Origin: Paenibacillus tianjinensis
Lineage (GTDB): Bacteria > Bacillota > Bacilli > Paenibacillales > Paenibacillaceae
Assembly (NCBI RefSeq): GCF_017086365.1
Contig: NZ_CP070969.1
Location: 310,001-374,000 of the forward strand
DNA length: 64,000 bases
Reading direction: 5' to 3'
In this document: in pieces, positions 18,731 to 27,555 of the stretch
Numbering within the stretch: the stretch's first letter is position 1
Layout of the letters: the number at the start of each line of letters is the position of its first letter
The notes under the pieces: model-generated
What the model was told of the DNA's origin: nothing
Database searches by the model: none
The model's input: the letters and a program-made list of their open reading frames with translations, nothing else
Translations under genes and position numbers: made by a program

Positions 18731-19957
18731 ATGAAGCTGCAGCAGGTATTGGTGAACGGCGGGCGATTGAAAAATACCATTGAGGCTTTTGCCGATTTTG
18801 GACGTACGGACAATAATGGTGTAACCCGGCTGTCGCTGTCGGAGCAGGATGTGCTGGTACGAAATTATTTCACCTCCTGTTGTGAAGAACTGGGGATGAC
18901 AGTGAAGATTGATGATATGGGTACGATGTATGCCACGCTTGCCGGCAGGGAAGAGGGTCCGCCCGTAGTGATCGGCTCCCATCTGGATACTGTGAAGAAA
19001 GGCGGCAGATTCGACGGGGTGCTCGGTGTGATCGCCGGACTTGAGGTGGTAAGAACCCTGGTTGATCATGGTATTACGCCGCGCCTTCCGGTGACGGTAA
19101 TGAATTTCACCAATGAGGAGGGTGCGCGTTTCGAGCCTTCGATGATGGCTTCCGGCGTACTCGCGGGCAAGTTCGATAAGGCGGCAATGCTGAGTAAGAA
19201 GGACCCTGAAGGGACGACCTTCGAGGAAGCGCTGCTGGTGAGCGGCTACGCCGGGGATGAGGCCAACCGGATCACCGAAGCGACGGCTTATCTGGAGCTG
19301 CACATCGAGCAGGGACCGGTGCTGGAACGGGAAAACCTTACCATTGGCCTAGTCGACTGTGTGGTCGGGATGGCCTGTTATGAGATTGAAGTGACAGGTG
19401 AATCGGATCACGCCGGAACGACGCCGATGGATATGCGCAAGGACGCCTTGTTTGCCGCCACCGATCTGATTACTGAGCTGCGAACCAAGCTGGGCGTGCT
19501 TGATTCCGAACTGGTGTACACCATGGGCCGGATGAACGTGCTGCCTAATATTCATACGGTGATTCCGAATAAGGTGATTTTTACCGTGGAGGCAAGGCAT
19601 AAGGACATGGATATCGTCCGTCAGGTGGAGGGCATTATTACCGGCCTGCCGGAAGAGCTGCTGGGATGTTCGGTCCAGAAGACGAAGCTATGGGGCCGCG
19701 ACACCGTATGGTTTGATCCGCGGATCTGTGATCTTGTGGAGCAGGCAGCGGTCACGCTGGGGTATTCCCATAAAAAGATGGCCAGCGGAGCAGGCCACGA
19801 TGCCCAGTTCGTAGCCGGATTCCTGCCGTCGGCGATGATCTTCGTGCCCAGCGTTAACGGCAAAAGCCACTGTGAGGAAGAGCTTACCTCCTATGAAGAA
19901 TGTGAAATGGGTGTGAATGTTGTGCTGGAGTCGGTGCTGTCATTGCTATCCAGTTAG
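18731..19957 (+). CDS. M20-family amidohydrolase (N-carbamoyl amino acid hydrolase / allantoate amidohydrolase type)
   Basis: A metal-dependent cytosolic hydrolase of about 408 residues that cleaves N-carbamoyl or ureido groups, in pyrimidine/purine or amino acid breakdown. Metal ligands are visible in order: the His and Asp of GSHLDTVKKGGRFDG, the NEEGARF glutamates, and the LELHIEQGPVLE histidine. A dimerisation lid (GESDHAGTTPMDMRKDA) and a second metal site region (ASGAGHDAQ) follow. The start at 18731 is set by CGGAGGG about ten bases upstream, and earlier in-frame codons have no ribosome site. It is a lone gene ended by a strong hairpin. Its precise substrate cannot be told from this sequence. 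Confidence 0.88.
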   Translation: MKLQQVLVNGGRLKNTIEAFADFGRTDNNGVTRLSLSEQDVLVRNYFTSCCEELGMTVKIDDMGTMYATLAGREEGPPVVIGSHLDTVKKGGRFDGVLGVIAGLEVVRTLVDHGITPRLPVTVMNFTNEEGARFEPSMMASGVLAGKFDKAAMLSKKDPEGTTFEEALLVSGYAGDEANRITEATAYLELHIEQGPVLERENLTIGLVDCVVGMACYEIEVTGESDHAGTTPMDMRKDALFAATDLITELRTKLGVLDSELVYTMGRMNVLPNIHTVIPNKVIFTVEARHKDMDIVRQVEGIITGLPEELLGCSVQKTKLWGRDTVWFDPRICDLVEQAAVTLGYSHKKMASGAGHDAQFVAGFLPSAMIFVPSVNGKSHCEEELTSYEECEMGVNVVLESVLSLLSS

Positions 19958-20019
19958 TGTGTGTCACTTAATGTAACGCGGTTAAACCATGCATTCACAG
20001 ACGGAAAATGATAAATATA

Positions 20020-20053
20020 CAACAAAGGACACCAGCGATGGTGTCTTTTGTTG
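20020..20053 (+). terminator. Terminator-like hairpin after the amidohydrolase
   Basis: A 15-bp stem with a GCGA loop (arms 20020-20034 and 20039-20053). The downstream arm holds a TTTTGTTG tract. It probably ends the amidohydrolase transcript. Confidence 0.75.
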
Positions 20054-20135
20054 TGTGCCGGGCTGGGGTCAGCAGCTGTCAACCCTTGACGGTTCAAGGG
20101 GTTCCGGAGGATGGCGGTTGTTTTTTACCACCTCC

Positions 20136-20153
20136 ATTGTGTTAAAACACAAT
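20136..20153. promoter_or_regulatory. Palindromic operator candidate upstream of ald
   Basis: ATTGTGTT-AA-AACACAAT is an 8+8 inverted repeat about 100 bases before the ald start, the right place for an activator site. The PucR-type regulator gene directly after ald is the natural candidate protein. A Rex- or FNR-type factor is also possible because the arms resemble TTGTG-N-CACAA sites. The rest of the gap 19958-20253 shows a GGGGTT-type hairpin at about 20080-20102 and no gene. Confidence 0.5.
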
Positions 20154-20253
20154 CATGGCAGATAAAGTTTTTCTTTTTACCCAAAATGCAAACGAAATTG
20201 ATATGTTATCATTCTTTACATAAGAGATCCACATAAGACGGGAGAGATGAACA

Positions 20254-21387
20254 ATGATTATTGGCGTACCTAAAGAGATTAAGAATAACGAAAACCGTGT
20301 AGCGATTACCCCTGCCGGAGTGGTCAGCCTGGTGGCTGAAGGACATCAAGTGCTGGTGGAATCCGGAGCCGGCACAGGCAGCGGGTTTCCGAATGAAGAA
20401 TATGCTGCTGCCGGAGCTGAGCTGATTGCCGACGCAGCTGCTGTATGGGCTGCCGCTGAAATGGTCATGAAGGTAAAAGAGCCGCTGGAAAGCGAATACG
20501 GCTACTTCCGTCCGGGTCTGATCCTGTTCACATATCTGCACCTTGCACCAGAACCGGCCCTCGCAACCGCATTGAAAGACAAAGGTGTCTTCGCTATCGG
20601 TTACGAAACGGTTGTGGATGGACGCACACTGCCGCTGCTTACACCTATGAGCGAAGTAGCGGGACGGATGTCCGTGCAGCTCGGCGCACAGTTCCTCCAG
20701 AAGAACTATGGCGGACAAGGTATTCTGTTATCCGGTGTTCCCGGCGTCAGCAGAGGCAAGGTCAGCATTATCGGCGGCGGTGTAGTGGGCACGAACGCAG
20801 CTAAAATGGCTATCGGCCTTGGGGCTGAGGTGACGATTGTTGACCTGAGTGCAGACCGGCTCCGCCAGCTGGATGATATTTTCGGCTCGCAGATCAGCAC
20901 GCTGATCTCGAACCCGTACAACATTGCCAAAGCAGTCGCTGAAGCGGATCTGCTGGTGGGCGCCGTATTGATCCCGGGTGCAAAAGCACCGAAGCTGGTC
21001 ACCGAAGAAATGGTCAAAGCTATGAAGCCGGGCTCCGTGATCGTCGATGTTGCCATCGACCAGGGCGGGATCGTAGAAACGATTGACCGGGTGACTACCC
21101 ATGACAATCCGGTGTTCGAGAAACACGGCGTACTGCACTATTCGGTAGCGAATATGCCGGGAGCTGTAGCCAAAACCTCGACTATTGCTCTAACCAACGT
21201 AACGGTTCCTTATGCGCTGCAAATAGCCAATAAAGGTGTATTCCAGGCAATCGAAGACAATGCCGGCCTGAAGAGCGGCGTAAACGTAGCCAACGGCAAA
21301 ATCACCTGCCAGGCCGTGGCGGAAGCTCTTGGGGAAGAGTACTTCACGGTAGAGAAAGCAGTAGAGCAAGAGTTCACTCTGATCTAG
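20254..21387 (+). CDS. ald: Alanine dehydrogenase
   Basis: NAD-dependent cytosolic enzyme that converts L-alanine to pyruvate and ammonia. It feeds alanine into central metabolism and is needed for normal sporulation in Bacillus. The 377 residues match the family length. Seen are the N-terminal [20 protein letters not shown], the substrate-binding [11 protein letters not shown] and MSEVAGRMS stretches, the Rossmann loop [13 protein letters not shown] at about residues 173-185, and [11 protein letters not shown] near residue 270. GGAGAGATG forms the ribosome site. It is followed by a terminator and then by its probable regulator. Confidence 0.97.
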   Translation: MIIGVPKEIKNNENRVAITPAGVVSLVAEGHQVLVESGAGTGSGFPNEEYAAAGAELIADAAAVWAAAEMVMKVKEPLESEYGYFRPGLILFTYLHLAPEPALATALKDKGVFAIGYETVVDGRTLPLLTPMSEVAGRMSVQLGAQFLQKNYGGQGILLSGVPGVSRGKVSIIGGGVVGTNAAKMAIGLGAEVTIVDLSADRLRQLDDIFGSQISTLISNPYNIAKAVAEADLLVGAVLIPGAKAPKLVTEEMVKAMKPGSVIVDVAIDQGGIVETIDRVTTHDNPVFEKHGVLHYSVANMPGAVAKTSTIALTNVTVPYALQIANKGVFQAIEDNAGLKSGVNVANGKITCQAVAEALGEEYFTVEKAVEQEFTLI

Positions 21388-21526
21388 TATGTGCTGAGCC
21401 CGCAGAGAAAAATAAGTTCGGGATGAGCGGGGGACAGGGGAGCGGAGAGCGGTGTCGGCATTCCGCAGAACCGAGGACATACTGGCATTTAGGAGCTTAA
21501 AGAGAATAGAGGGGTATTTCCACTTC

Positions 21527-21559
21527 AGTCCGGTGAGTAATCACCGGGCTTTATTTATT
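21527..21559 (+). terminator. Intrinsic terminator after ald
   Basis: Stem AGTCCGGTGA / TCACCGGGCT (21527-21536 and 21541-21550) with a GTAA loop, then TTATTTATT. Confidence 0.75.
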
Positions 21560-21570
21560 GGAGTGAGAGA

Positions 21571-21645
21571 GATGAAAGTCCCTCTGAATCCGCCGAATTC
21601 GGGGAGAGCAGTAGAATTAGAGGTAAAAATCCCTCTGATTCCGCC
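21571..21645 (+). repeat. Two-copy direct repeat between ald and the PucR-type regulator
   Basis: Two imperfect copies of AAAGTCCCTCTGAATCCGCC lie about 50 bases apart (about 21574-21595 and 21624-21645). The same frame could read VPLNPPNS and IPLIPPSS, but no convincing gene surrounds it. The gap 21388-21810 otherwise holds the ald terminator and a promoter. Confidence 0.45.
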
Positions 21646-21728
21646 GTCAAGCTGGCAACAAGCGGATAATCAAGACAAGTGGTAAGGCCTATGAACCAAA
21701 TCATGTTAGGTTTTCTCGCATATTATCC

Positions 21729-21758
21729 TAGTCAGCCGTAAATCTGAGTAATATAATG
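21729..21758 (+). promoter_or_regulatory. Probable promoter of the PucR-type regulator gene
   Basis: A perfect TATAAT at 21753-21758, with a weak TAGTCA about 17 bases upstream. The expected transcript start at about 21765 lies too close to the GTG at 21772, which favours the later TTG start. Confidence 0.5.
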
Positions 21759-21810
21759 TAAACACCTAAACGTGCAAGATTCGGTTATTCTTCGGGCTGG
21801 GGTGGGAACA

Positions 21811-23094
21811 TTGACAGAATCAGGGCCAACATTTGATCGTTTTTTTGACAGCATGGAATCCTTGGCGGATACCATTAGTGAATCGCTGCAGTCGCAGGTG
21901 ACGATTGAGGACAGCAACCACCATGTCATCGGCTACAGCTCCCATCAGTTCGAGAGCGACCCTGCGCGCATTTCCACGATTATCGGCAAGCGGGTACCGA
22001 ACACGGTTATCATCGGACTCCGCAAAAAAGGGGTCATGCACCAGCTGGAGAACACGGCGCATCCGATCCGTATTCCGGCGGTGATGGAGGTCGGGCTCGG
22101 ACCGCGGCTGGCCATGTGTATCAAGCACCAGCAGGAGATTCTGGGCTACATCTGGGTGGTGGACCGGGGAAATCTCGCTGAGGGCTATGCCGAGGAGATT
22201 GTCGAGAAGGCGGCCGGCATCGCCGGGCGGTATCTGCTGAAGCAGCGCGGCTGGAAGACCAGGCAGGATAAGGCCTTCGAGGACTTCTTCTGGAAGCTGC
22301 TGACCTCGCATTATGATACAGAGCCGCGCATCCGCCAGGAAGCGGAAGCCTGGTCGATTCTGCTGCCGGAGAGCTACTACATCGGGGTACTGGAGAGCGA
22401 CAAGATCATCGACGAGCATTTTCTGCTGCGCTTCCGGCAGGTGATGGATGCCTATGCCGGGCAGCGTCTCCTGTTTTTGACAGCTGAGCATAACCGGCTG
22501 ATTCTGCTGTTTTCATTTGTTTTTCCGGTGGAGGGAACGGAAATACTGTCCTCCTTCGTGAACAAGCTGCTTGCCGATATGAGCCGCAGTGAAGGCTGCC
22601 GGCTGGCCGCCGGCTGCAGTCCGGGGTACAGGGAATATACCTCTGCCGCTCTGGCCTACCGCGAAGCACTGTCGGTGCTGGAGATCAAGAAGCTGCTTCC
22701 CTACCATGCCCGGGGGCTGCTGCTCTACGAAGAAATCGGCTTCTGGGCGCACATTCCGGCCATCATGGAACAGAAGCGCAGCCGGACCCGCCGCAGCGCG
22801 CTGCTCCACCCGCTCAAAATGCATGACCGTGAGCATAAAAGTGATTTTCTCAAGACGATCGCCGTATATTTAACGCTGGACGGCAATCTCAAGGAGTCGG
22901 CTGCTTTTCTGCATATTCATACCAACACCCTGATGTACCGGCTGAACCGGATCGCCGAAATTACCGGCAGAAGCCTGAAAGAAACCGACTACCGTACCTC
23001 GGTCTATCTGGATCTTCTCACCGAGGAAACGGCGCAGGTGAACAGCTGGTTTCAATTTCAAGAGGATACAGGCAATGCGGCGTCCACGTCGTAG
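21811..23094 (+). CDS. adeR: PucR/CdaR-family transcription regulator, probable AdeR (activator of ald)
   Basis: A regulator of about 427 residues. The N-terminal half is a sensory domain (TIEDSNHHVIGYSSHQ, a GAF-like fold), followed by a GGDEF-like CdaR region. The C-terminal helix-turn-helix of the PucR type lies at about residues 350-405 (FLKTIAVYLTLDGNLKESAAFL, then HIHTNTLMYRLNRIAEITG). In Bacillus subtilis the PucR-type AdeR activates ald, and the same gene order here supports that role. The start is chosen at TTG 21811 with GGGGTGGGA just upstream. GTG at 21772 or 21802 would add up to 13 residues and has no better site. It is ended by a terminator at 23105-23146. Confidence 0.8.
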   Translation: MTESGPTFDRFFDSMESLADTISESLQSQVTIEDSNHHVIGYSSHQFESDPARISTIIGKRVPNTVIIGLRKKGVMHQLENTAHPIRIPAVMEVGLGPRLAMCIKHQQEILGYIWVVDRGNLAEGYAEEIVEKAAGIAGRYLLKQRGWKTRQDKAFEDFFWKLLTSHYDTEPRIRQEAEAWSILLPESYYIGVLESDKIIDEHFLLRFRQVMDAYAGQRLLFLTAEHNRLILLFSFVFPVEGTEILSSFVNKLLADMSRSEGCRLAAGCSPGYREYTSAALAYREALSVLEIKKLLPYHARGLLLYEEIGFWAHIPAIMEQKRSRTRRSALLHPLKMHDREHKSDFLKTIAVYLTLDGNLKESAAFLHIHTNTLMYRLNRIAEITGRSLKETDYRTSVYLDLLTEETAQVNSWFQFQEDTGNAASTS

Positions 23095-23104
23095 TGCTGC
23101 AAGA

Positions 23105-23146
23105 GGAAGAGTCCGATCCCGGCAAGGGGATTCGGACTCTTTTTGT
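23105..23146 (+). terminator. Intrinsic terminator after adeR
   Basis: Stem AAGAGTCCGATCCC / GGGGATTCGGACTCTT with a short loop, followed by a T run. Confidence 0.9.
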
Positions 23147-23224
23147 GCTGCTATGCACCAACAAAAGTCCTGACACGTACAATAACCTATATTTTGTGAA
23201 GGAATCTTGAAAGGGGCTGACAGA

Positions 23225-23947
23225 ATGGGGATTGGCTACGGCTCACCCGGCGGTTCGGATTTTGAACGGAACATGCGGGCGGGAATCATTGCGGCAGCAA
23301 AATCAATGAGTGTTGGCGGAACGGACTTCTCCGATTTTAAGAACTCCCGCTGTAATCCAAGATACTGGAACCGTACGGCGGGCGGCGGATTTGAATTGAA
23401 GGCGGGGGTACGCCCTTCGGCAGCGATCAATGATATTTTTGAGAACGGGCCGCTGTATGCCTTCGAATGTGCAATGGCGATGGTGATGATTCTATATAAA
23501 GCAACGATTGGTGCGATTGGAGCGGAAGCGTTCGACCGCTATTTCACCGATCTGTACCTGTGGGACTGGAACTATGACAGCAATCTGCAGATGATCACCA
23601 CGTTCCAGCAGTTTGAGATGCAGCCGGGCGATGTGGTCTATTTCCGGAATCCCGATCATGACCCGGATTTGCCCGAGTGGCAGGGGGAGAACGCGATCAT
23701 GATGGGACCTGACCGCTACTACGGACATGGACTTGGTATCAAAAGCGCAGAGGAGATGATCGCCTCGCTGAACCGGAAAAGAGTGCCGGGCAGCCGGACA
23801 TCGGCTTACCTGACCGACGAGGCGCTGCACCCGAATTTTGATTATATCAGCACGCTTGCCATGAGAGGTAATCTTCCTAAGGAAGGTAACGACAGGCAGA
23901 ACGCCATCTTCTCCAGGATCGGAGTGCGTACCTATATCTATAAATAG
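23225..23947 (+). CDS. tgl: Protein-glutamine gamma-glutamyltransferase (spore transglutaminase), N-terminally short
   Basis: A cross-linking enzyme of the Tgl family, which joins glutamine and lysine side chains of spore coat proteins. The catalytic triad of the family is present: Cys82 in YAFECAMA, Glu155 in WQGENAI and His168 in YYGHGLGI. The Glu-His spacing of 13 equals that of Bacillus subtilis Tgl (Cys116, Glu187, His200). YFRNPDHDPDLPEWQGEN is also conserved. The protein lacks about 30 N-terminal residues relative to that enzyme, and a stop codon lies in frame just upstream (23183). ATG 23225 has AAGGGG nine bases before it; a TTG at 23207 is the only longer option. It is a lone gene after the adeR terminator. 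Confidence 0.88.
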   Translation: MGIGYGSPGGSDFERNMRAGIIAAAKSMSVGGTDFSDFKNSRCNPRYWNRTAGGGFELKAGVRPSAAINDIFENGPLYAFECAMAMVMILYKATIGAIGAEAFDRYFTDLYLWDWNYDSNLQMITTFQQFEMQPGDVVYFRNPDHDPDLPEWQGENAIMMGPDRYYGHGLGIKSAEEMIASLNRKRVPGSRTSAYLTDEALHPNFDYISTLAMRGNLPKEGNDRQNAIFSRIGVRTYIYK

Positions 23948-23952
23948 CTGAA

Positions 23953-25578
23953 CTAGGAGGAACTATCCTTGCCTGAGCGGTATTTGAGCGGATGCACCCC
24001 GACTGTTTTTTTGAAGACAGTACTGAAATAATGGGGGTTCTCATAACCGACCCGCTCGGAGATCTCCATCACCTTAAGATCGGTTGTCAGCAGCAGCTCC
24101 TTGGCCTTGCCCATGCGGACCTTAGTGATATAGTCGGTGATCGTCTCGCCGGTCTCTTTCTTAAAAATCAGGCTGATATAGTTGGGGGTCAGGAAGACCT
24201 CTTCGGCAATTTTGGTAATGGAGAGCTCCCGGGCGTAGCCTTCCTGCACGATCGTTTTGATCCGGCTGATGACCCGGCTGTTTTTGGAAGTGTTTTTGCC
24301 TGCCACATAAGTGCTGAGGTCATGAAAAAGCTCCAGCATATACGCCTTAAGCCCGGCAATGCTCTTCTGGGTATATAGCGTATCCATAATCGTCATCCGG
24401 TCACTCAGTACCTCTTCAATATCCTCGTCAATCTCATAGAGCGTCCGGGCTGAGGTGAAAATCATCTCGGCACAGATGCTCTGTACATAATCGATTTGCA
24501 GCCGCGGTCCCGCAAGCTTGGTGAACAGTGTATCCAGCAGCTCCATCACATTGTCCGTATGGCCAGCCTTCAGCTCATTCATCAGCCGGGCATGGAATGT
24601 ATAGAAAAAGGTACTCTGCAGCGTCTCGGTATCCGGCTGAATGTCCTTGAAGTACAGGACGGAAGCGTGTCCGGTATAAAATTTGTGGGCTAACGCAGCA
24701 GTGGCCTCCTTGTAGGAATCCTCGAGCTGTCCAGCCAGGGTGCTGGCCCGGCCGATACCAATGGAGGTGTCCAGGCGCAGATATTCCCGGATGCTGCTAA
24801 TAATCTTGTTGCAGAGGCTGGTGAGAGGATCGCCGGCAGGTTCCTCCGGTGAGCAGAATATCATAATGAATTCATTCTCCCCGGCCACAAAGCTGACTGC
24901 GCACGGGTGGGCGCTAAAGATTTCGTCCATAATATTCCGGATGGAAAAGTAGAGCAGCTGCTTATATTCCTCCGAGAACCTGGCGACGGCGCTAAGGTAG
25001 TCATCAAGCTCCAGTACGCCAACCGTTAACCGGTCACCTTGCCTGAATGGCAGGTTGAAATAAGTGATTTTATCCCATATTTCCTGTTCGTTCCGGTATA
25101 AGCCGAATATCAGATTCTGCAGGAATTTCTCGCGGATTAGCGGCATGTTGTCCTGCAGCTGCTTACCCAGATGCTGCAGATTCAGCCGGTTGTCGCGTTC
25201 ATGGTGGATGCGGTCAGTGACTTTACGGAAAAGCTCCCTGATCTCCTCCAGCTTCACCGGCTTCAGGATATAGCCTTCGGCGTTCACCTTCATGGCATTC
25301 TGGGCATACGCGAAATCCTGGGCGCCGCTGATGATGATAATTTTGGTTGGACAATCCGCATCCTTCAGCTTCTCGGCGACCTGGAGGCCGTTCAGAAAAG
25401 GCATCATAATGTCGGTGAACAAAATATCCGGCTTAAGCTCCATACATAAATCATAGGCTTCCTGACCGTCTGAGGCCTCCCCGATAATCTCAATGCCGAA
25501 TTCTTCCTGCCACTTGAACACCTGGATCAGGCTGCGCCGGATAAACGGCTCATCATCCGCTACGATCATGGTCAACAT
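23953..25578 (-). CDS. AraC-type response regulator (YesN-like)
   Basis: A 541-residue two-component regulator. Receiver domain, residues 1-120: the acidic pocket VADDE, phospho-acceptor Asp56 in ILFTDIMMP, and the LKPVKLEE lysine. A long linker domain (about 130-420) follows. The C-terminal AraC double helix-turn-helix lies at about 435-535 (ITKIAEEVFLTPNYISLIFKK, then VMEISERVGYENPHYFSTVFKK). It is coupled to the kinase gene by a 26-base overlap. AraC-type regulators bind direct repeats spaced by two helical turns, and two promoters of this locus have exactly such repeats (29138-29165 and 36742-36769). It is the likely activator of the downstream transporter and hydrolase genes. Confidence 0.93.
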   Translation of the reverse strand: MLTMIVADDEPFIRRSLIQVFKWQEEFGIEIIGEASDGQEAYDLCMELKPDILFTDIMMPFLNGLQVAEKLKDADCPTKIIIISGAQDFAYAQNAMKVNAEGYILKPVKLEEIRELFRKVTDRIHHERDNRLNLQHLGKQLQDNMPLIREKFLQNLIFGLYRNEQEIWDKITYFNLPFRQGDRLTVGVLELDDYLSAVARFSEEYKQLLYFSIRNIMDEIFSAHPCAVSFVAGENEFIMIFCSPEEPAGDPLTSLCNKIISSIREYLRLDTSIGIGRASTLAGQLEDSYKEATAALAHKFYTGHASVLYFKDIQPDTETLQSTFFYTFHARLMNELKAGHTDNVMELLDTLFTKLAGPRLQIDYVQSICAEMIFTSARTLYEIDEDIEEVLSDRMTIMDTLYTQKSIAGLKAYMLELFHDLSTYVAGKNTSKNSRVISRIKTIVQEGYARELSITKIAEEVFLTPNYISLIFKKETGETITDYITKVRMGKAKELLLTTDLKVMEISERVGYENPHYFSTVFKKTVGVHPLKYRSGKDSSS

Positions 25579-27451
25579 CTTCGATCACCTCATTCCATGT
25601 AGTAACGACCGGAAACCGGATCATGGCCAGTAGGCCGGAGTGATCCTCGTTATTGGCATAATAACGGATGCCGTAGGCCTCCCCGAAAAACTGCTGGATT
25701 CTTGTATGCACATTACGGATGCCGTAGGACTGGTTGCCGGGCTGCTGATCGGTCAGCAGCAGGTTCAGCCGCTCAGGATCAGCACCGACCCCGTCGTCAA
25801 AAACGGAAACGAACAGGACCTCCTGGGCGGAAGTCACCCGGATGCGGATTTTTCCTTTGCCGCGGCGCTGCTGAATCCCGTGAATAATCGCATTCTCCAC
25901 CAGCGGCTGAATGCTCAGCTTGACCACCAGGCATTCCGTAAGCAGCCGGGGGTCCACTTCTTCCAATTCGTACTCCAGCTTATCCTGGAAGCGGAACTGC
26001 TGGATACCGAGATAGCTCTCCACCTGCTTCAGCTCATCGCGCAGCGGGATGATATTCCGCCCTTTACTTAGGCTATATCTGAAAAAATCAGACAGCGATG
26101 TCACCATACTGCTGATCTCGGGAACGTTATGATTGATCGCCAGCCAGTTGATCGAATCCAGCGTATTATAGAGAAAATGCGGATTGATCTGGGCCTGGAG
26201 CGTTTTTAGCTCGGCTTCTTTTTTGCGCAGCTCGGTGACATACAGCTTGTCGATCAGCGCCTTGATCTGCTGCAGCAGCTTATTGTAGCGGTTGAATAAA
26301 TAGGAGAATTCATCCTTGCGCCGGTAGCGGATAATGATGTTGAAGTTCCCGCTTTCGGCATGGGACATCGACTGGATGAACTTGCGGATTGGCGCAGAGA
26401 TATTCTCCGACAGCAGCAGGGCCATCGTCAGTGACACCAGCATACAGATGCCGATCACGACATACATGACCCGCTGGAAGGAGGCCAGTTCCCCGTTAAG
26501 CTCGCTGACCGGAGAGAAAGAGAGAATCGTCCAGCCGGTAGCCTGAATATTCTGGTAGGAGACAAGCATCTTCTCACCGCCGATGACGTGGCGGAAGGAA
26601 TGAAAGGTGCCGGAGTCTGCATCCGCCGGGCTTATTTTGCTGAAATAATCCCGGGTGCTGATATTCTGGCCAATCAGGCTCTCCTCAGGGCTAATGGCAA
26701 TGGTCCCTGTCTGGTCAACGATATAGATCCGGCTGCCGGGGGTAGGCTTGTAATGATCCAGCAGTGTGCTGAATTCGCTCACCGGAATATCAATCGTAAG
26801 CAGGCCGGCAAAGGGCAGCTGGGCATGCCGGATGCCGAACAGGCGCTTGGCGAACTTAATGGTAAATCTTGAATCCAGTGAGCTGAGCCCTATGACGGTG
26901 AAATCGGACTTGGCCGGAATGGCCAGATACCAGGGCTTCAGCGAGATCTGATCGATATTAAACACGCGTCTGGAGAAATTATACTGGGTATATTCCGGGC
27001 GGTTCAGCATGTAAAGCATTGGCACAAAGCTGCTTCCCGAGGTTCCGTTCGCCGGGAAATTCTCCAGAATTTTGTTGAGGGCGGCCAATTCATTAATGAT
27101 TCCGGTGCTGTCGGTAGGGCGGTTAGAGGAGATCAGGTCGGCGAATTCGGTATTGAGGTAGAGGGCGATCATCGAATTGTTGGCGCTGGTGAATCTCTGA
27201 TCCAGGTTATCCTGTACCAGATTAAGATTGTTCTCGATCGATGTATTCACATTTCGGGTGATAATATCGGCGGATTTGTTATATACGGTGATGGATATAA
27301 TCGTCGTAGGAAGCAGGACCAGGAACAGGAAATAGAGGATCAGCCGGCTGCGGATACTGAAATTGTACAGAAAGAGGGTTTTAGACAGAGTGTCAAATAA
27401 TTTCTTCAGTGGAATCCTCCCCCGTCCCGGAGAATAATCTTCACTTGCCAT
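25553..27451 (-). CDS. Membrane sensor histidine kinase (YesM-like)
   Basis: Sensor partner of the response regulator, 632 residues. A first transmembrane helix (about residues 37-58) leads to an extracellular sensor domain of about 270 residues. A second helix (about 328-352) leads to a HAMP region. A his_kinase domain carries His425 in NPHFLYNTLDSINW, and the ATP-binding domain has the N box VENAIIHGI and the DDGVGADP G1 box. This is the architecture of Paenibacillus and Bacillus kinases that sense oligosaccharides with a binding protein. The ATG at 27451 has no ribosome site. GGGGGAGG lies just before a CTG at about codon 15, so the true start may be there. It is divergent from the lone binding protein gene. 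Confidence 0.9.
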   Translation of the reverse strand: MASEDYSPGRGRIPLKKLFDTLSKTLFLYNFSIRSRLILYFLFLVLLPTTIISITVYNKSADIITRNVNTSIENNLNLVQDNLDQRFTSANNSMIALYLNTEFADLISSNRPTDSTGIINELAALNKILENFPANGTSGSSFVPMLYMLNRPEYTQYNFSRRVFNIDQISLKPWYLAIPAKSDFTVIGLSSLDSRFTIKFAKRLFGIRHAQLPFAGLLTIDIPVSEFSTLLDHYKPTPGSRIYIVDQTGTIAISPEESLIGQNISTRDYFSKISPADADSGTFHSFRHVIGGEKMLVSYQNIQATGWTILSFSPVSELNGELASFQRVMYVVIGICMLVSLTMALLLSENISAPIRKFIQSMSHAESGNFNIIIRYRRKDEFSYLFNRYNKLLQQIKALIDKLYVTELRKKEAELKTLQAQINPHFLYNTLDSINWLAINHNVPEISSMVTSLSDFFRYSLSKGRNIIPLRDELKQVESYLGIQQFRFQDKLEYELEEVDPRLLTECLVVKLSIQPLVENAIIHGIQQRRGKGKIRIRVTSAQEVLFVSVFDDGVGADPERLNLLLTDQQPGNQSYGIRNVHTRIQQFFGEAYGIRYYANNEDHSGLLAMIRFPVVTTWNEVIEDVDHDRSG

Positions 27452-27555
27452 TTATCGGATAGTATTGGAATATATTTATTATTGGCAGATATTAACCAAT
27501 AGCTGGTATTCATTGTAAGGTGTGCCAAGACGCGCTGTCAACGCAGGAGGTAATC

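Noticed and set aside
21452..21685. 77-codon open frame in the ald-adeR gap
   Set aside because: It runs through the ald terminator and the direct repeats and shows no protein-like pattern.
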